Source of the DNA: an uncultured Eubacteriales bacterium
GTDB taxonomy: Bacteria > Bacillota > Clostridia > Oscillospirales > Oscillospiraceae
NCBI GenBank assembly: GCA_959602365.1
Contig: CAUGSS010000063.1
Location: forward strand, 1 to 7,686
Direction: 5' to 3'
Length of the DNA: 7,686 bases
Shown here: in pieces, positions 1-7,139 of the stretch
Position numbering within the stretch: position 1 is the stretch's first letter
How the letters are laid out: each line of letters opens with the position of its first letter
Made by a program: the position numbers and the translations under genes
The notes under the pieces: model-generated
What the model saw: the letters and a program-made list of their open reading frames with translations, nothing else
What the model was told of the DNA's origin: nothing
The model's database searches: none

Positions 1-1174
1 TGGTGACGCCGCTGTCCGGGGCTAGGCTGCCCCGCACCACCGCCAAGCTTCCCCAGGTGTGCCAGGGGTTGTCCAACGGCCGGATGACCTCATTCTCCAC
101 CGCGGGCACCTGCCGCAAAATCTCCGACCAACCGGCGCCGGTACAGGTCACCTGATCCCCGTCCAACAGGGGCAGCAGGTGCTTCATCACCGCCGGCACA
201 CCGCCGGCGCGGTAGAAGTCGGGCACATTGCGCAGGCCGTTGGGGTAGATTTTGGCCAGATGGGGGGTGGAGCGGGCAATCTGGTCGATTTGTTCCATGT
301 CCAGCTCACAGCCCGCCTCGTAGGCAATGGCCGGGAAGTGCAGCGCCATATTGGTGGAGCCGCCGATGGCCATGCCCAGCCGCAGGGCATTGGTCAGTCC
401 GGCCCGGGTGATGATCTTCCGGGCGGTCAGCCCCTCCCCCACCATGGCCACAATGCGGCGGCCGGCCCGCTGGGCCACCCGGCTGCGCTCCGCCATGACC
501 GCGGGCACCATGGAGCTGCCCGGAAGGCACATGCCCATGGCCTCCGCCACGGCGCACATGGTATTGGCGGTGCCCAGATAGGAGCAGGAGCCGCAGCCGG
601 GGCAGCAGCCGTCCTCCAGGGCCACATACTCCTCCTCCGTCATGCGCCCCACCTGGAGCATCCCCTGGGCCTCCACCGGGCTGGAGTTGTCCGACTCATG
701 GCCGTCGAACTCCACGCCCCCCAGCATGGGGCCGCCGTTGACGATCAGCGCCGGCAGGTCCAGCCGGGCCGCCGCCATCAGCAGTCCGGGCACCACCTTG
801 TCGCAGGAGCCCAGCAGCACAATGCCGTCAAAGTGGTGCAGCCGGGCCATGGTCTCCACCTCGTTGGCGATCAGGTCCCGGGCGGGCAGGATGAAGTGCA
901 TCCCGTCGTTGCCGCAGCCCATGCCGTCACAGGGGCCGATGATGCCGAATTCCACCGGCGTTCCGCCGGCCTGGAGAATCCCCTGCTGCACAAAGCGGGA
1001 CACCTCCCGCAGGTTGTAGTGGCCCGGGGTGCCGGTGCTCCAGGCGTTGGCAATGCCGATCAGCGGACGCTCCAGGTCATAATCACTGTATCCCATCCCC
1101 TTATAGAGGGCGCGGATGGCGGACCAATCCGGCCTGGACAGCACTTCACGGCTGGAATAGATTCTTTTTTCCAT
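1..1174 (-). CDS. IlvD/Edd-family dehydratase, 3' end outside window
   Basis: Iron-sulfur dehydratase of the dihydroxy-acid/sugar-acid dehydratase family, which removes water from a 2,3-dihydroxy acid to give a 2-keto acid. The first 391 codons are present; full members have about 550-600, so roughly a third lies off the left edge. Visible family blocks: ANAWSTGTPGH (residues 42-52), CDGMGCGNDGMHF (82-94), GSCDKVVPGLLMAAARL (122-138), NGGPM (146-150), CPGCGSC (191-197) followed by TANTM, and GGSTNM (271-276). Cys124 and the 191-197 cysteines are the likely cluster ligands. Residue 51 is Gly where [2Fe-2S] members have Cys (PCN); PGH together with CPxCGSC resembles E. coli IlvD, a [4Fe-4S] enzyme. 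The ATG at 1174 follows AAGGTGAG at a normal distance. It is the last gene seen of the operon, 116 nt after the MalG-type permease. Its place beside an aldolase and a transporter argues for sugar-acid catabolism rather than branched-chain amino acid synthesis, but the substrate cannot be read from sequence. Confidence 0.93.
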   Translation of the reverse strand, partial: MEKRIYSSREVLSRPDWSAIRALYKGMGYSDYDLERPLIGIANAWSTGTPGHYNLREVSRFVQQGILQAGGTPVEFGIIGPCDGMGCGNDGMHFILPARDLIANEVETMARLHHFDGIVLLGSCDKVVPGLLMAAARLDLPALIVNGGPMLGGVEFDGHESDNSSPVEAQGMLQVGRMTEEEYVALEDGCCPGCGSCSYLGTANTMCAVAEAMGMCLPGSSMVPAVMAERSRVAQRAGRRIVAMVGEGLTARKIITRAGLTNALRLGMAIGGSTNMALHFPAIAYEAGCELDMEQIDQIARSTPHLAKIYPNGLRNVPDFYRAGGVPAVMKHLLPLLDGDQVTCTGAGWSEILRQVPAVENEVIRPLDNPWHTWGSLAVVRGSLAPDSGVT

Positions 1175-1215
1175 ATCTCTCACCTTTTTCGGCTTCCGCG
1201 AAACGGCCAGAACAA

Positions 1216-1282
1216 GGGGAGTATGCCGGAATGAAAAGACAGCCTGCACGGGGGCCATTCAGTTCAGACAGACATACTCCCC
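1216..1282 (-). repeat. Perfect 10-bp inverted repeat between permease and dehydratase genes
   Basis: GGGGAGTATG at 1216-1225 is exactly complementary to CATACTCCCC at 1273-1282, with 47 nt between the arms. A second, inner pair GAATG (1229-1233) and CATTC (1256-1260) could stack inside it. On the minus-strand transcript the stem lies just after the MalG-type stop codon at 1291 and ends 41 nt before the dehydratase start. The sequence after it (TTGTTCT) is only mildly U-rich, so a strong terminator is unlikely. An mRNA processing or stability element, partial attenuator, or regulator site would all fit. The repeat is seen; its role is inferred. Confidence 0.55.
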
Positions 1283-1290
1283 AGAACAGC

Positions 1291-2136
1291 TCAGCCTTTC
1301 ACGGCTCCGGCGGTCAGGCCGCCGACCACATACTTGTTCAAAATAATGGAGATGACAATGACAGGAAGAGTGATCACCACGGTTGCCGCCATCAGGCCGC
1401 CCCAGTTCACGTCCGTATAGGAGATGAAGTTGAACACGGCGGTAGGCAGCGTCCGGGTCTTTGCACTGCCCAAGATCAGCGCAAACATAAAGTTATTCCA
1501 GCTGTAGATAAAGGACAGAATTGCCGCAGTGCAGATACCGGGCCCGGACAGCGGAATCATGATCTTCAGGAAGGAACCGTAGACGCTGCAGCCGTCCATC
1601 ATGGCCGACTCCTCAATGGAGGCGGGCACCGACTCAAAATAGGGGGTGCAGATCCAGATGATCAGAGGCAGGGACACCAGCAGGTTGGCCCCGATCAGCG
1701 CCACATGGGTGCCTGTCAGATGGACCCGGGACAGGATGATATACCAGGGCACCAGGAAGGTGATGCAGGGAATCACCCGCACCGCCAGCACCACCAGGGA
1801 CAGCTTGCGCTGCTTGAACCGGGCGATGGAGTAGGCGCAGGGCAGCCCAAAAATACAGGCCAGCACTGTGGCGCCCACACTGACAATCAGGCTGTTGATC
1901 AGCGGCCTGACAAAATCGTACTTGGTAAATACGTCGATATAGTTCTGCACCGTGGGCATAAAGATGAACAGCTTGTCCGGGTTCATAATGTCCACGATTT
2001 TCTTAAAGGACGAGGAAATCAGGTACAGGATGGGGACCAGGGTGATGGCCAGAATGATCACGATGGCCGCCCAATAGAGAATTTTGAGCGCCCGTTTTTT
2101 GGGCGTCAGCTTCTTTTTCCGACGGGGCTGGCTCAT
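1291..2136 (-). CDS. CUT1 ABC transporter permease, MalG type
   Basis: Inner-membrane subunit of a carbohydrate importer; pairs with the MalF-type permease encoded just upstream. It has 281 residues from the ATG at 2136, normal for the family. It has a basic N-terminus (PRRKKK, PKKR), then about six hydrophobic segments starting near residue 19. The cytoplasmic EAA loop that docks on the ATPase is at about 176-195 (ESAMMDGCSVYGSFLKIMIP), with the conserved Asp-Gly present but Cys where Ala is usual after it. The C-terminus YVVGGLTAGAVKG is a hallmark of MalG-like CUT1 permeases. The gene overlaps the stop of the preceding permease in a TGATG arrangement, suggesting coupled translation. AGGAGG at 2150-2145 lies 8 nt before this ATG. 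A GTG at 2139, in frame and one codon earlier, is possible, but its spacing of 5 nt is less good. Confidence 0.95.
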   Translation of the reverse strand: MSQPRRKKKLTPKKRALKILYWAAIVIILAITLVPILYLISSSFKKIVDIMNPDKLFIFMPTVQNYIDVFTKYDFVRPLINSLIVSVGATVLACIFGLPCAYSIARFKQRKLSLVVLAVRVIPCITFLVPWYIILSRVHLTGTHVALIGANLLVSLPLIIWICTPYFESVPASIEESAMMDGCSVYGSFLKIMIPLSGPGICTAAILSFIYSWNNFMFALILGSAKTRTLPTAVFNFISYTDVNWGGLMAATVVITLPVIVISIILNKYVVGGLTAGAVKG

Positions 2137-3044
2137 CACTCATACCTCCTCTCCACTTTACGGCGAAATGCGGAAAACAGCAGGGCAAAGCCGCACACCA
2201 CCACGAAGAACACCACCAGGGAGCAGCAGGCGTCGCCCATCTGCAGATAGTCAAAGGCGTACTTATAGGACAAAATGTTCAGGTTCTCCGATGCATACCC
2301 GGGACCGCCCGTGGTGGTGGTATAGATGATGTCGAAGGTTTTGAGGCAGTCGATCAGCCGGAGCAGCACCGCCATCATAATGGTAGGCGTCAGGATGGGC
2401 AGGGTGATGCGCCGGATGAGCTGCCACTCGCTGGCCCCGTCGATCCGCGCGGACTCTATGACGGAGTCATCCATACCGCTCAGTCCCGCCAGCACAATCA
2501 GCATGATATTGGGGGTCCACTGCCATATGTCAATAATAATCAGTGAAATCATAACCGTGGCCGAACTCCCAAGCCAAGTCCCCGTGGGGAGATGCAGCGT
2601 GGAGAGAATGGTATTGGCCAGGCCGATGGTGGGGTCATAGATCAGCTTCCACAGGATGCCCACCGCCACAGGTGTGGCCACCATGGGCATCAGGAACACG
2701 GTGCGGATGACATTGCTGCCCCGCTTGATCTTGTTCAGCAGCAGGGCGAAGGCCACGCCGAGCACAGTCTCTATGGTAACCGCCACAAAGGTAAACCAGA
2801 TTGTCCGCCAGAAGGCGTTTAAAAATCGGCTGTCGGTGAACAGTTCGATATAGTTGCCCAGGCCCACAAATTCCTGGGCCACATTTGCGGACATTCTCCA
2901 ATCAAAGAAGGAGAGCCGGAACGTATAGAAGAGCGGATAGACCACACAGATCAGAATGAAGGCGATGGTGGGAATCGTCATCACAAATCTGGCGTTCCGG
3001 TTTAGAAAACTGCCGGTCTTTGCTTTTTTTCTCACGCAAAACAC
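2136..3044 (-). CDS. CUT1 ABC transporter permease, MalF/UgpA type
   Basis: Inner-membrane subunit of the same carbohydrate importer, about 300 residues. Hydrophobic segments are visible near residues 21-43, 79-103, 113-136, 161-187, 219-240 and 270-292, giving the six-helix form without MalF's extra periplasmic domain. The EAA loop ESARIDGASEWQLIRRITLP (197-216) is well conserved, as is the FDIIYTTTTGGPG stretch (237-249) typical of this subfamily. The start is uncertain: no ATG fits. A GTG at 3044 has AGGA 8 nt upstream, and a second in-frame GTG at 3035 has AGGGG about 10 nt upstream; they differ by three residues. A GTG start could lower permease output relative to the binding protein. 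The gene follows the binding-protein gene after a 153-nt gap with strong hairpins. Confidence 0.95.
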   Translation of the reverse strand: MFCVRKKAKTGSFLNRNARFVMTIPTIAFILICVVYPLFYTFRLSFFDWRMSANVAQEFVGLGNYIELFTDSRFLNAFWRTIWFTFVAVTIETVLGVAFALLLNKIKRGSNVIRTVFLMPMVATPVAVGILWKLIYDPTIGLANTILSTLHLPTGTWLGSSATVMISLIIIDIWQWTPNIMLIVLAGLSGMDDSVIESARIDGASEWQLIRRITLPILTPTIMMAVLLRLIDCLKTFDIIYTTTTGGPGYASENLNILSYKYAFDYLQMGDACCSLVVFFVVVCGFALLFSAFRRKVERRYE

Positions 3045-3100
3045 ACCCCTTTTCCTATCTCAGACTTACAACGCGAAAACCGTCCCCGGGTGGAATCACA

Positions 3101-3136
3101 CCGTCCCTCCCGGGCACAGGGCCCGGGAGAAAACGG
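3101..3136 (-). promoter_or_regulatory. Strong stem-loop between binding-protein and permease genes
   Basis: CTCCCGGGC (3107-3115) and GCCCGGGAG (3121-3129) form a perfect 9-bp GC-rich stem with a 5-nt loop. Outside a small internal loop, CCGT (3101-3104) pairs with ACGG (3133-3136), extending the stem to 13 bp. On the minus-strand transcript no run of U follows, so this is not a classical intrinsic terminator. In CUT1 operons such as malEFG, a hairpin after the binding-protein gene protects its mRNA from 3' decay, giving excess binding protein over permease. The position here fits that role, which is inference. Confidence 0.7.
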
Positions 3137-3143
3137 CGTGAGC

Positions 3144-3187
3144 GGCGGGACATGCATATTTCACTCGGCCGAGGTACATGCCCTGCC
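3144..3187 (-). promoter_or_regulatory. Second stem-loop, 10 nt after the binding-protein stop
   Basis: GGC-GGG-CATG (3144-3154, one bulged A at 3150) pairs with CATG-CCC-GCC (3177-3187, one bulged T at 3184), a 10-bp stem with two bulges. The loop contains the 10-bp perfect palindrome CTCGGCCGAG (3164-3173), which can fold as a short hairpin or act as a protein site. It lies between the binding-protein stop codon (3200-3198) and the stronger hairpin at 3101-3136. The two together probably form a compound mRNA stabiliser or processing site. No U-run follows. Confidence 0.5.
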
Positions 3188-3197
3188 GGGGGTGCGC

Positions 3198-4562
3198 TTA
3201 TTCTGCGTCAAGCAGCGCCTGGACGCTGGCGTTCACCTCTTCCGCCTTGGCCTGGAGATCCTCGTCGGAGGCCCCCTCCATGGCCATGGTCAGCAGCTCG
3301 CCGATGGAAGCTCTGGCCTCGGCGCCCTCCACCATGACGGGGCGGTCATAGGAGCGGGCATCCTCGTTGGCGTTGGTCTCGATAATGACGTCCAGCAGCT
3401 CGTCGGGATAGGCGCCGGTGGCCTCTTCATTCTCCCAAGTGGAGGTGCGGGCGGAGGAGTTGCCGGCGATCATGCCGGTCACGTCCTGCTCCTTGCCGGT
3501 GGCCCACTGGATAAACTCCCAGGCAGCGCCCTTGTTGGCGGAATAGGGGTTGATGCCCAGGGCCCAGGCGGTGATGTTGAAGGGGGTGGAGCCGAACTCA
3601 TCCGTGGCGGGGAACATGCTGTAACCCACGTTGTCCGCAATCAGGGAGTTGTCGGGGTCGGTGGCGTAGGCATACTGGCTGTCGCAGTCAATCCGCATGG
3701 CCACGTTGCCCTGGCAGAACAGGTTGGAGGTCTCGGTCCAGGTGTAGTTGATGGAGCCGGGCGGGCAGTAGTTCTGGATCAGATCCGCATAGAACTTGAC
3801 GGCCTCCATAAATTCGGGGGTGTTGATCAGGGCGGTCTTGGTCTCCTCGTCGAAGAAGTCGCCGCCGAAGGCATACAGGAAGCCGGAGAACTGGGTGACG
3901 GCGGCATTGCCCTCGCCCCGCAGCGCCAGAGCATAGACGCCGTTGTCAGGATCGTTCAGCGTCTCGCACATCTCCAGCAGCTCGTCCATGGTCTTGGGAC
4001 CCTCGGTGTAGCCGGCCGCTTCCAGCAGGTCCATATTCAGATAGACCACCTCGCGCTCGGTCATATAGGGGATGCCGTAGGGGGTGCCGTCAGCGTTGCT
4101 GGTGGCGTCCCGGGAGGCCTGGAAGAAGTCCTCATAATCGAACTCATCGCCGGCCTCTTCGATGTAGGAGCTCAGATCCTCCAGCCAGCCGTTGTTGATA
4201 TACAGCGTGGAGTCCTGCAGCGGGCGGTAGCCGAACACGTCGATGTCACCGCTCTGGCCGGCGCAGGTGACGGAAACCCGCTGGGAAACCTGGGCGTCCT
4301 GCAGCTGCTCGATTTGGACATTGATGCCGGTGGCCTCTTCAAACTCGGGAATATCGCTGATCAGCTGGTCCATAAACGCAGAAGTACAGACCACAACGCT
4401 GATGGTGGTACCGGCATAGGGCTTATCCCCGTCGGCACCAGCGCCGCCGGAGCCGGTGGCGGAACCGCCGCTGGAGCTGGGGGCATTGCCTCCGCTGCCG
4501 CCGCAGGCGGCCAGGCTCAGCACCATCAGAAGTGCCAGGGCAAGGGACAACATCTTTTTCAT
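3198..4562 (-). CDS. CUT1 extracellular solute-binding lipoprotein (family 1)
   Basis: Substrate receptor of the ABC importer, 454 residues, normal for solute-binding family 1. A lipoprotein signal peptide is clear: MKKM, hydrophobic core to about residue 16, then lipobox LAAC with Cys20 as the lipid-anchored residue. A flexible Gly/Ser/Ala linker (about 21-45) follows, and the mature domain begins near YAGTTISVVV. The block with FGYRPLQDSTLYINNGWLEDL (split by family-typical spacing) matches the region where these proteins describe the bound-sugar cleft, and the C-terminal part has the usual helical region ending in ALLDAE. The mature protein is acidic. The ATG at 4562 is preceded by AAAGGAG about 9 nt upstream. 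It sits 29 nt after the dehydrogenase gene. The substrate cannot be told from sequence; the enzymes beside it suggest a sugar acid or a sugar-acid glycoside. Confidence 0.96.
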   Translation of the reverse strand: MKKMLSLALALLMVLSLAACGGSGGNAPSSSGGSATGSGGAGADGDKPYAGTTISVVVCTSAFMDQLISDIPEFEEATGINVQIEQLQDAQVSQRVSVTCAGQSGDIDVFGYRPLQDSTLYINNGWLEDLSSYIEEAGDEFDYEDFFQASRDATSNADGTPYGIPYMTEREVVYLNMDLLEAAGYTEGPKTMDELLEMCETLNDPDNGVYALALRGEGNAAVTQFSGFLYAFGGDFFDEETKTALINTPEFMEAVKFYADLIQNYCPPGSINYTWTETSNLFCQGNVAMRIDCDSQYAYATDPDNSLIADNVGYSMFPATDEFGSTPFNITAWALGINPYSANKGAAWEFIQWATGKEQDVTGMIAGNSSARTSTWENEEATGAYPDELLDVIIETNANEDARSYDRPVMVEGAEARASIGELLTMAMEGASDEDLQAKAEEVNASVQALLDAE

Positions 4563-4591
4563 CTTGAAATTCTCCTTTCTGATTCTGGGTT

Positions 4592-5575
4592 TTATTTTTG
4601 AGCGCCAAGCAGCGCCCGGTTGACGATATTGTGGCAGGGCAGGCCGTGAAGCGCTTCGTAGACGCCGTTCAGCGCCTCCTCCACCATGTTTTTACGTGCC
4701 TCCAGCACGTTGCTGCCGATGTGAGGCGTGATGACTACGTTTTCGATGGCGGCCAGCTCCTCAGAGACATAGGGCTCATGTTCAAACACGTCGGTGGCGG
4801 CGCCCCGGATCTCGCCGGTCTTCAGGGCGGTGACCAGATCCGGTTCACTCATCACCGGCCCCCGGGCCGCATTGACAAAATAGGCGTTTTTCTTCATCTT
4901 CCGGAACGCGGCCAGGTCGATGATATGGTGATTTTCCGGGGTGTAGGGCATGTGGCAGCTGATGACATCCGCCTGGGAGAGCACCTCTTCAAAGGTTCCA
5001 TAGACGGCTTCCAGAGCCGCTTCCTCTTCCGGGGACTTCCGGAAGGGGTCGTAGTACATCACCTTCATGCCGATGCCCCGGCACCGCCGGGCCATGGCCT
5101 GTCCGATCCGGCCGAAGCCCAGGATGCCCACCGTCTTGCCCATCAGGAACATATCCCGGTCAAAGAACATCTCAGGATGGCACAGCCGCTCCTGGCGCAG
5201 CTTGCTGTCGTACATGACCACGCCCTTGGTGATGGCCAGCATGATGGCAAAGGCCAGTTCGGCGGTGGGTTCGGTCACCGTGGTGGGGGTATTGATGACG
5301 AAAATCCCCCGCTCCGTACAGGCATCCACATCAATGTTGTCGTACCCCACCCCGAAGTTTGCCACCGCCTTCATGCGGCCGGCCAGGGCGGCCAGCTCCC
5401 GCCGGAACGGGAAGGCCGCAATGGTGAACATCGCGTCATATTCACCGATCATCGCCTGAACCTCGTCCATGGTGAAGCTGACCTTTTCCGCATCCGGAAG
5501 GGTGATCTCAAATTTCTCCCGGAACGGGGCGAGAATGGACTCGGGAACCCATCCGGTAATCAGCAGCTTATCCAT
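4592..5575 (-). CDS. D-2-hydroxyacid dehydrogenase (2-ketoaldonate/glyoxylate reductase-like)
   Basis: Cytoplasmic NAD(P)-dependent reductase of the D-isomer-specific 2-hydroxyacid dehydrogenase family, 327 residues, full length. The nucleotide-binding loop is GFGRIG (153-158). The strand after it ends in Asp176 (YYDPF), an acidic residue that usually selects NAD(H) over NADP(H). The catalytic triad is present with family spacing: Arg238 (in NAARGP), Glu267 (in DVFEHEP) and His285 (in TPHIGS). Other signatures are NFGVGYDNID (73-82) and NTPTTVTEPTAELA. Start: ATG at 5575 with GGGAG 8 nt upstream, inside the end of the aldolase gene, 3 nt after its stop. Among family members, 2-ketogluconate reductase or glyoxylate/hydroxypyruvate reductase best suits the context: it could reduce a 2-ketoaldonate to the aldonate used by the dehydratase, or act on an aldolase product. 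Phosphoglycerate dehydrogenase is less likely, since the usual C-terminal extension is absent. Confidence 0.93.
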   Translation of the reverse strand: MDKLLITGWVPESILAPFREKFEITLPDAEKVSFTMDEVQAMIGEYDAMFTIAAFPFRRELAALAGRMKAVANFGVGYDNIDVDACTERGIFVINTPTTVTEPTAELAFAIMLAITKGVVMYDSKLRQERLCHPEMFFDRDMFLMGKTVGILGFGRIGQAMARRCRGIGMKVMYYDPFRKSPEEEAALEAVYGTFEEVLSQADVISCHMPYTPENHHIIDLAAFRKMKKNAYFVNAARGPVMSEPDLVTALKTGEIRGAATDVFEHEPYVSEELAAIENVVITPHIGSNVLEARKNMVEEALNGVYEALHGLPCHNIVNRALLGAQK

Positions 5576-5578
5576 CGC

Positions 5579-6370
5579 TTATACTCCCTTTCTTCTGATC
5601 TGTCTGGCCGCATTCAGCGCAGCGGCAGAGGCCGTGCGCACCCATTCATACTCATGGCACAGGAAAACATAGTCCGCTCCCATATCCGCCCACATCTGCA
5701 CGATCTCCTCTTTCGGCTCTGAGGAGATACCGCAGTGGATGCCCCGGCGGCGGCAGGCCCTGAACACCGTTCGGATCTGCTCCAGATTTTCCGGGGCGTA
5801 GACCTGGCCCAGAATCCCCAGAGAGCCGGAGAGGTCAAACTGTCCGACAATGATGGCGTCAATGCCGGGGACATCCAAAATCTCCTCAATCTGCTTCACC
5901 GCATCAATATGCTCAATCTGGAGGATTTTAAAAATCTGCCGGTCCGCTGCGGCGAGATAGTCCGCCGTGGGAACCAATCCGTAATTATCCGCCCGGAAGG
6001 GGCCCATGCCCCGCACACCGGCGGGAGGGTAGGTGCAGGCGGCAATGGCTTGTTCCGCCTCCTGGGGGGAACAGACCATCGGAATCACCAGGCCGTCCAC
6101 TCCAGCCTCCAGGATGGGCTTGATCAGCACCGGATCATTCCAGGGCACCCGCACAATGGCCGCAGCCCCGGCCCCCTGGGCGGCCATGACGTGGAGCGTG
6201 GTTGTGGCCTTATCCAGCAGGGCGTGTTCATTTTCGATCCAGAGCACATCAAACCCAACGTTGGCCAGCAGTTCCGCCATAAATGGATCCTGGGAGCGAA
6301 TATGGGTGCCGATCACCAGGCCGTTTCGCCGCTCGGCAAACATTCGGCGCAGCCGTCCAACCTCATACAT
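5579..6370 (-). CDS. HpcH/HpaI-family class II aldolase (2-keto-3-deoxy acid type)
   Basis: Metal-dependent pyruvate aldolase, cytoplasmic, 263 residues, typical length. Such enzymes split 2-keto-3-deoxy (or 2-keto-4-hydroxy) acids into pyruvate and an aldehyde. The catalytic residues of E. coli HpaI (His45, Arg70, Glu149, Asp175) all have counterparts here at a constant offset of +4: His49 (in ENEHALLD), Arg74 (in VRVPW), Glu153 (in LQIEH) and Asp179 (in GQFDLSGSLG), so the enzyme should be active. GVRGMGPFRA (118-126) is the family block near the substrate aldehyde. An earlier in-frame start at 6451 would overlap the DUF624 gene and add a basic extension (RKRCSERWERC) unlike the family. The ATG at 6370, with GGGAG about 9 nt upstream, begins MYEVGRLRRMF as expected. 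It lies 19 nt after the DUF624 gene. Named relatives act on 2-keto-3-deoxyrhamnonate, 5-keto-4-deoxyglucarate or hydroxyphenylacetate products; the substrate is not decidable here. Confidence 0.93.
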   Translation of the reverse strand: MYEVGRLRRMFAERRNGLVIGTHIRSQDPFMAELLANVGFDVLWIENEHALLDKATTTLHVMAAQGAGAAAIVRVPWNDPVLIKPILEAGVDGLVIPMVCSPQEAEQAIAACTYPPAGVRGMGPFRADNYGLVPTADYLAAADRQIFKILQIEHIDAVKQIEEILDVPGIDAIIVGQFDLSGSLGILGQVYAPENLEQIRTVFRACRRRGIHCGISSEPKEEIVQMWADMGADYVFLCHEYEWVRTASAAALNAARQIRRKGV

Positions 6371-6389
6371 CCCGCATCTCTCCCATCTT

Positions 6390-7094
6390 TCACTGCACCT
6401 CTTCCTCTGACTCTGAGCGCTCTTCTTCCGCCTCAGCGCCGGCATAGCCACCGCTCAAGCGGAATCCCCGGGGAGTATAACCCTTCGCCCCATACTTGAC
6501 CAGGACCCGGCGGTAGAGCATATTCATCCCATACGCCGTGAGTGAAAAGCCCCCAAAGCTCCAAACCGGCAGCAGATAACCGGACATGGAACACAGCAGC
6601 ACGGAGGCCGCCGCAATCAGCAGCACCGCCACCGTGGTCAGCAAATGCCGCAGGCCGATCAGACATGATATTTTTAACAGCCCCCATGTGCTGTTTTCAA
6701 ACTGAGACAATAGGGCCGGAAAATAGGATGCCACACACAGCCAGACCACCGAGACAATGACAATCCCTGCCCCGGACAGATAGCGGAAGGGGAAATCCGT
6801 CACCGCCAGGCTGTACGCTGACAGGAGCAGCAGTGCCAGCGCTGCTGTCAGCACAACGCCCCCCAGCAGCCCCTGCTTCCAGTCCCGGCGTAGCGCCGGG
6901 AAAAAGCGCCGCCAGGCATCCGGATCTCCGGTGCGGTCATAGGTGCGAATGCAGTCAAACAGCGCGCTGGAACTCCAGAAAAATGTGATCACCGGCAGGC
7001 AGCACAGCAGCCAGAGAACATTGGTCACAATGAAGAAGATCACATGCCGCATCACTTCTGAAAAGCGGCTGTCCGCGCTCAAAAATTTTCCCAT
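6390..7094 (-). CDS. DUF624 (YesL-type) membrane protein
   Basis: Integral membrane protein of unknown function, 234 residues, near the roughly 210 of B. subtilis YesL. The N-terminal block (residues 1-45: MGKFLSADSRF, then a hydrophobic run, WLLCCLPVITFF, SALFDCIR) is the family signature. About five hydrophobic segments follow: 16-37, 77-99, 105-127, 150-172 and 173-190. The tail (220-232) is strongly acidic, EAEEERSESEEE. Family members are regularly encoded beside CUT1 sugar importers, sometimes in pectin or rhamnogalacturonan loci, so an accessory transport or membrane role is likely but unproven. Start: ATG at 7094 is chosen because the family begins this way and the best promoter lies at 7156-7161. 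An in-frame TTG at 7217 would lie upstream of that promoter. The SD-like AGAGGAG is 16 nt upstream of the ATG, unusually far. First gene of the operon. Confidence 0.85.
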   Translation of the reverse strand: MGKFLSADSRFSEVMRHVIFFIVTNVLWLLCCLPVITFFWSSSALFDCIRTYDRTGDPDAWRRFFPALRRDWKQGLLGGVVLTAALALLLLSAYSLAVTDFPFRYLSGAGIVIVSVVWLCVASYFPALLSQFENSTWGLLKISCLIGLRHLLTTVAVLLIAAASVLLCSMSGYLLPVWSFGGFSLTAYGMNMLYRRVLVKYGAKGYTPRGFRLSGGYAGAEAEEERSESEEEVQ

Positions 7095-7139
7095 AGCTAA
7101 ACTGTCAATGCTCCTCTCCCCGATTGGCCCCCTGACCGG

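Noticed and set aside
1..1174. Branched-chain amino acid biosynthesis gene ilvD
   Set aside because: No other ilv or leu gene is present, the DGIAMGH block is altered, and the neighbours are a sugar importer, an aldolase and a hydroxyacid dehydrogenase. It remains possible if genes beyond the left edge are biosynthetic.
59..1234. 391-codon open frame on the plus strand
   Set aside because: Antisense to the IlvD/Edd dehydratase, which shows all family motifs. The translation is low-complexity Gly/His/Arg-rich.
3101..3136. Rho-independent terminator
   Set aside because: The stem is strong, but no run of U follows on the minus-strand transcript, and the permease genes downstream would be cut off from their operon.
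3090..4601. 503-codon open frame on the plus strand
   Set aside because: It lies antisense to the binding-protein gene, whose lipobox and family features are clear. Its Gly/Val/His-rich translation resembles no family and comes from GC-biased third positions of the real gene.
4598..6499. Plus-strand open frames of 374 and 254 codons
   Set aside because: Both are antisense to the dehydrogenase and aldolase genes, whose catalytic residues are intact, and neither translation has a recognisable domain.
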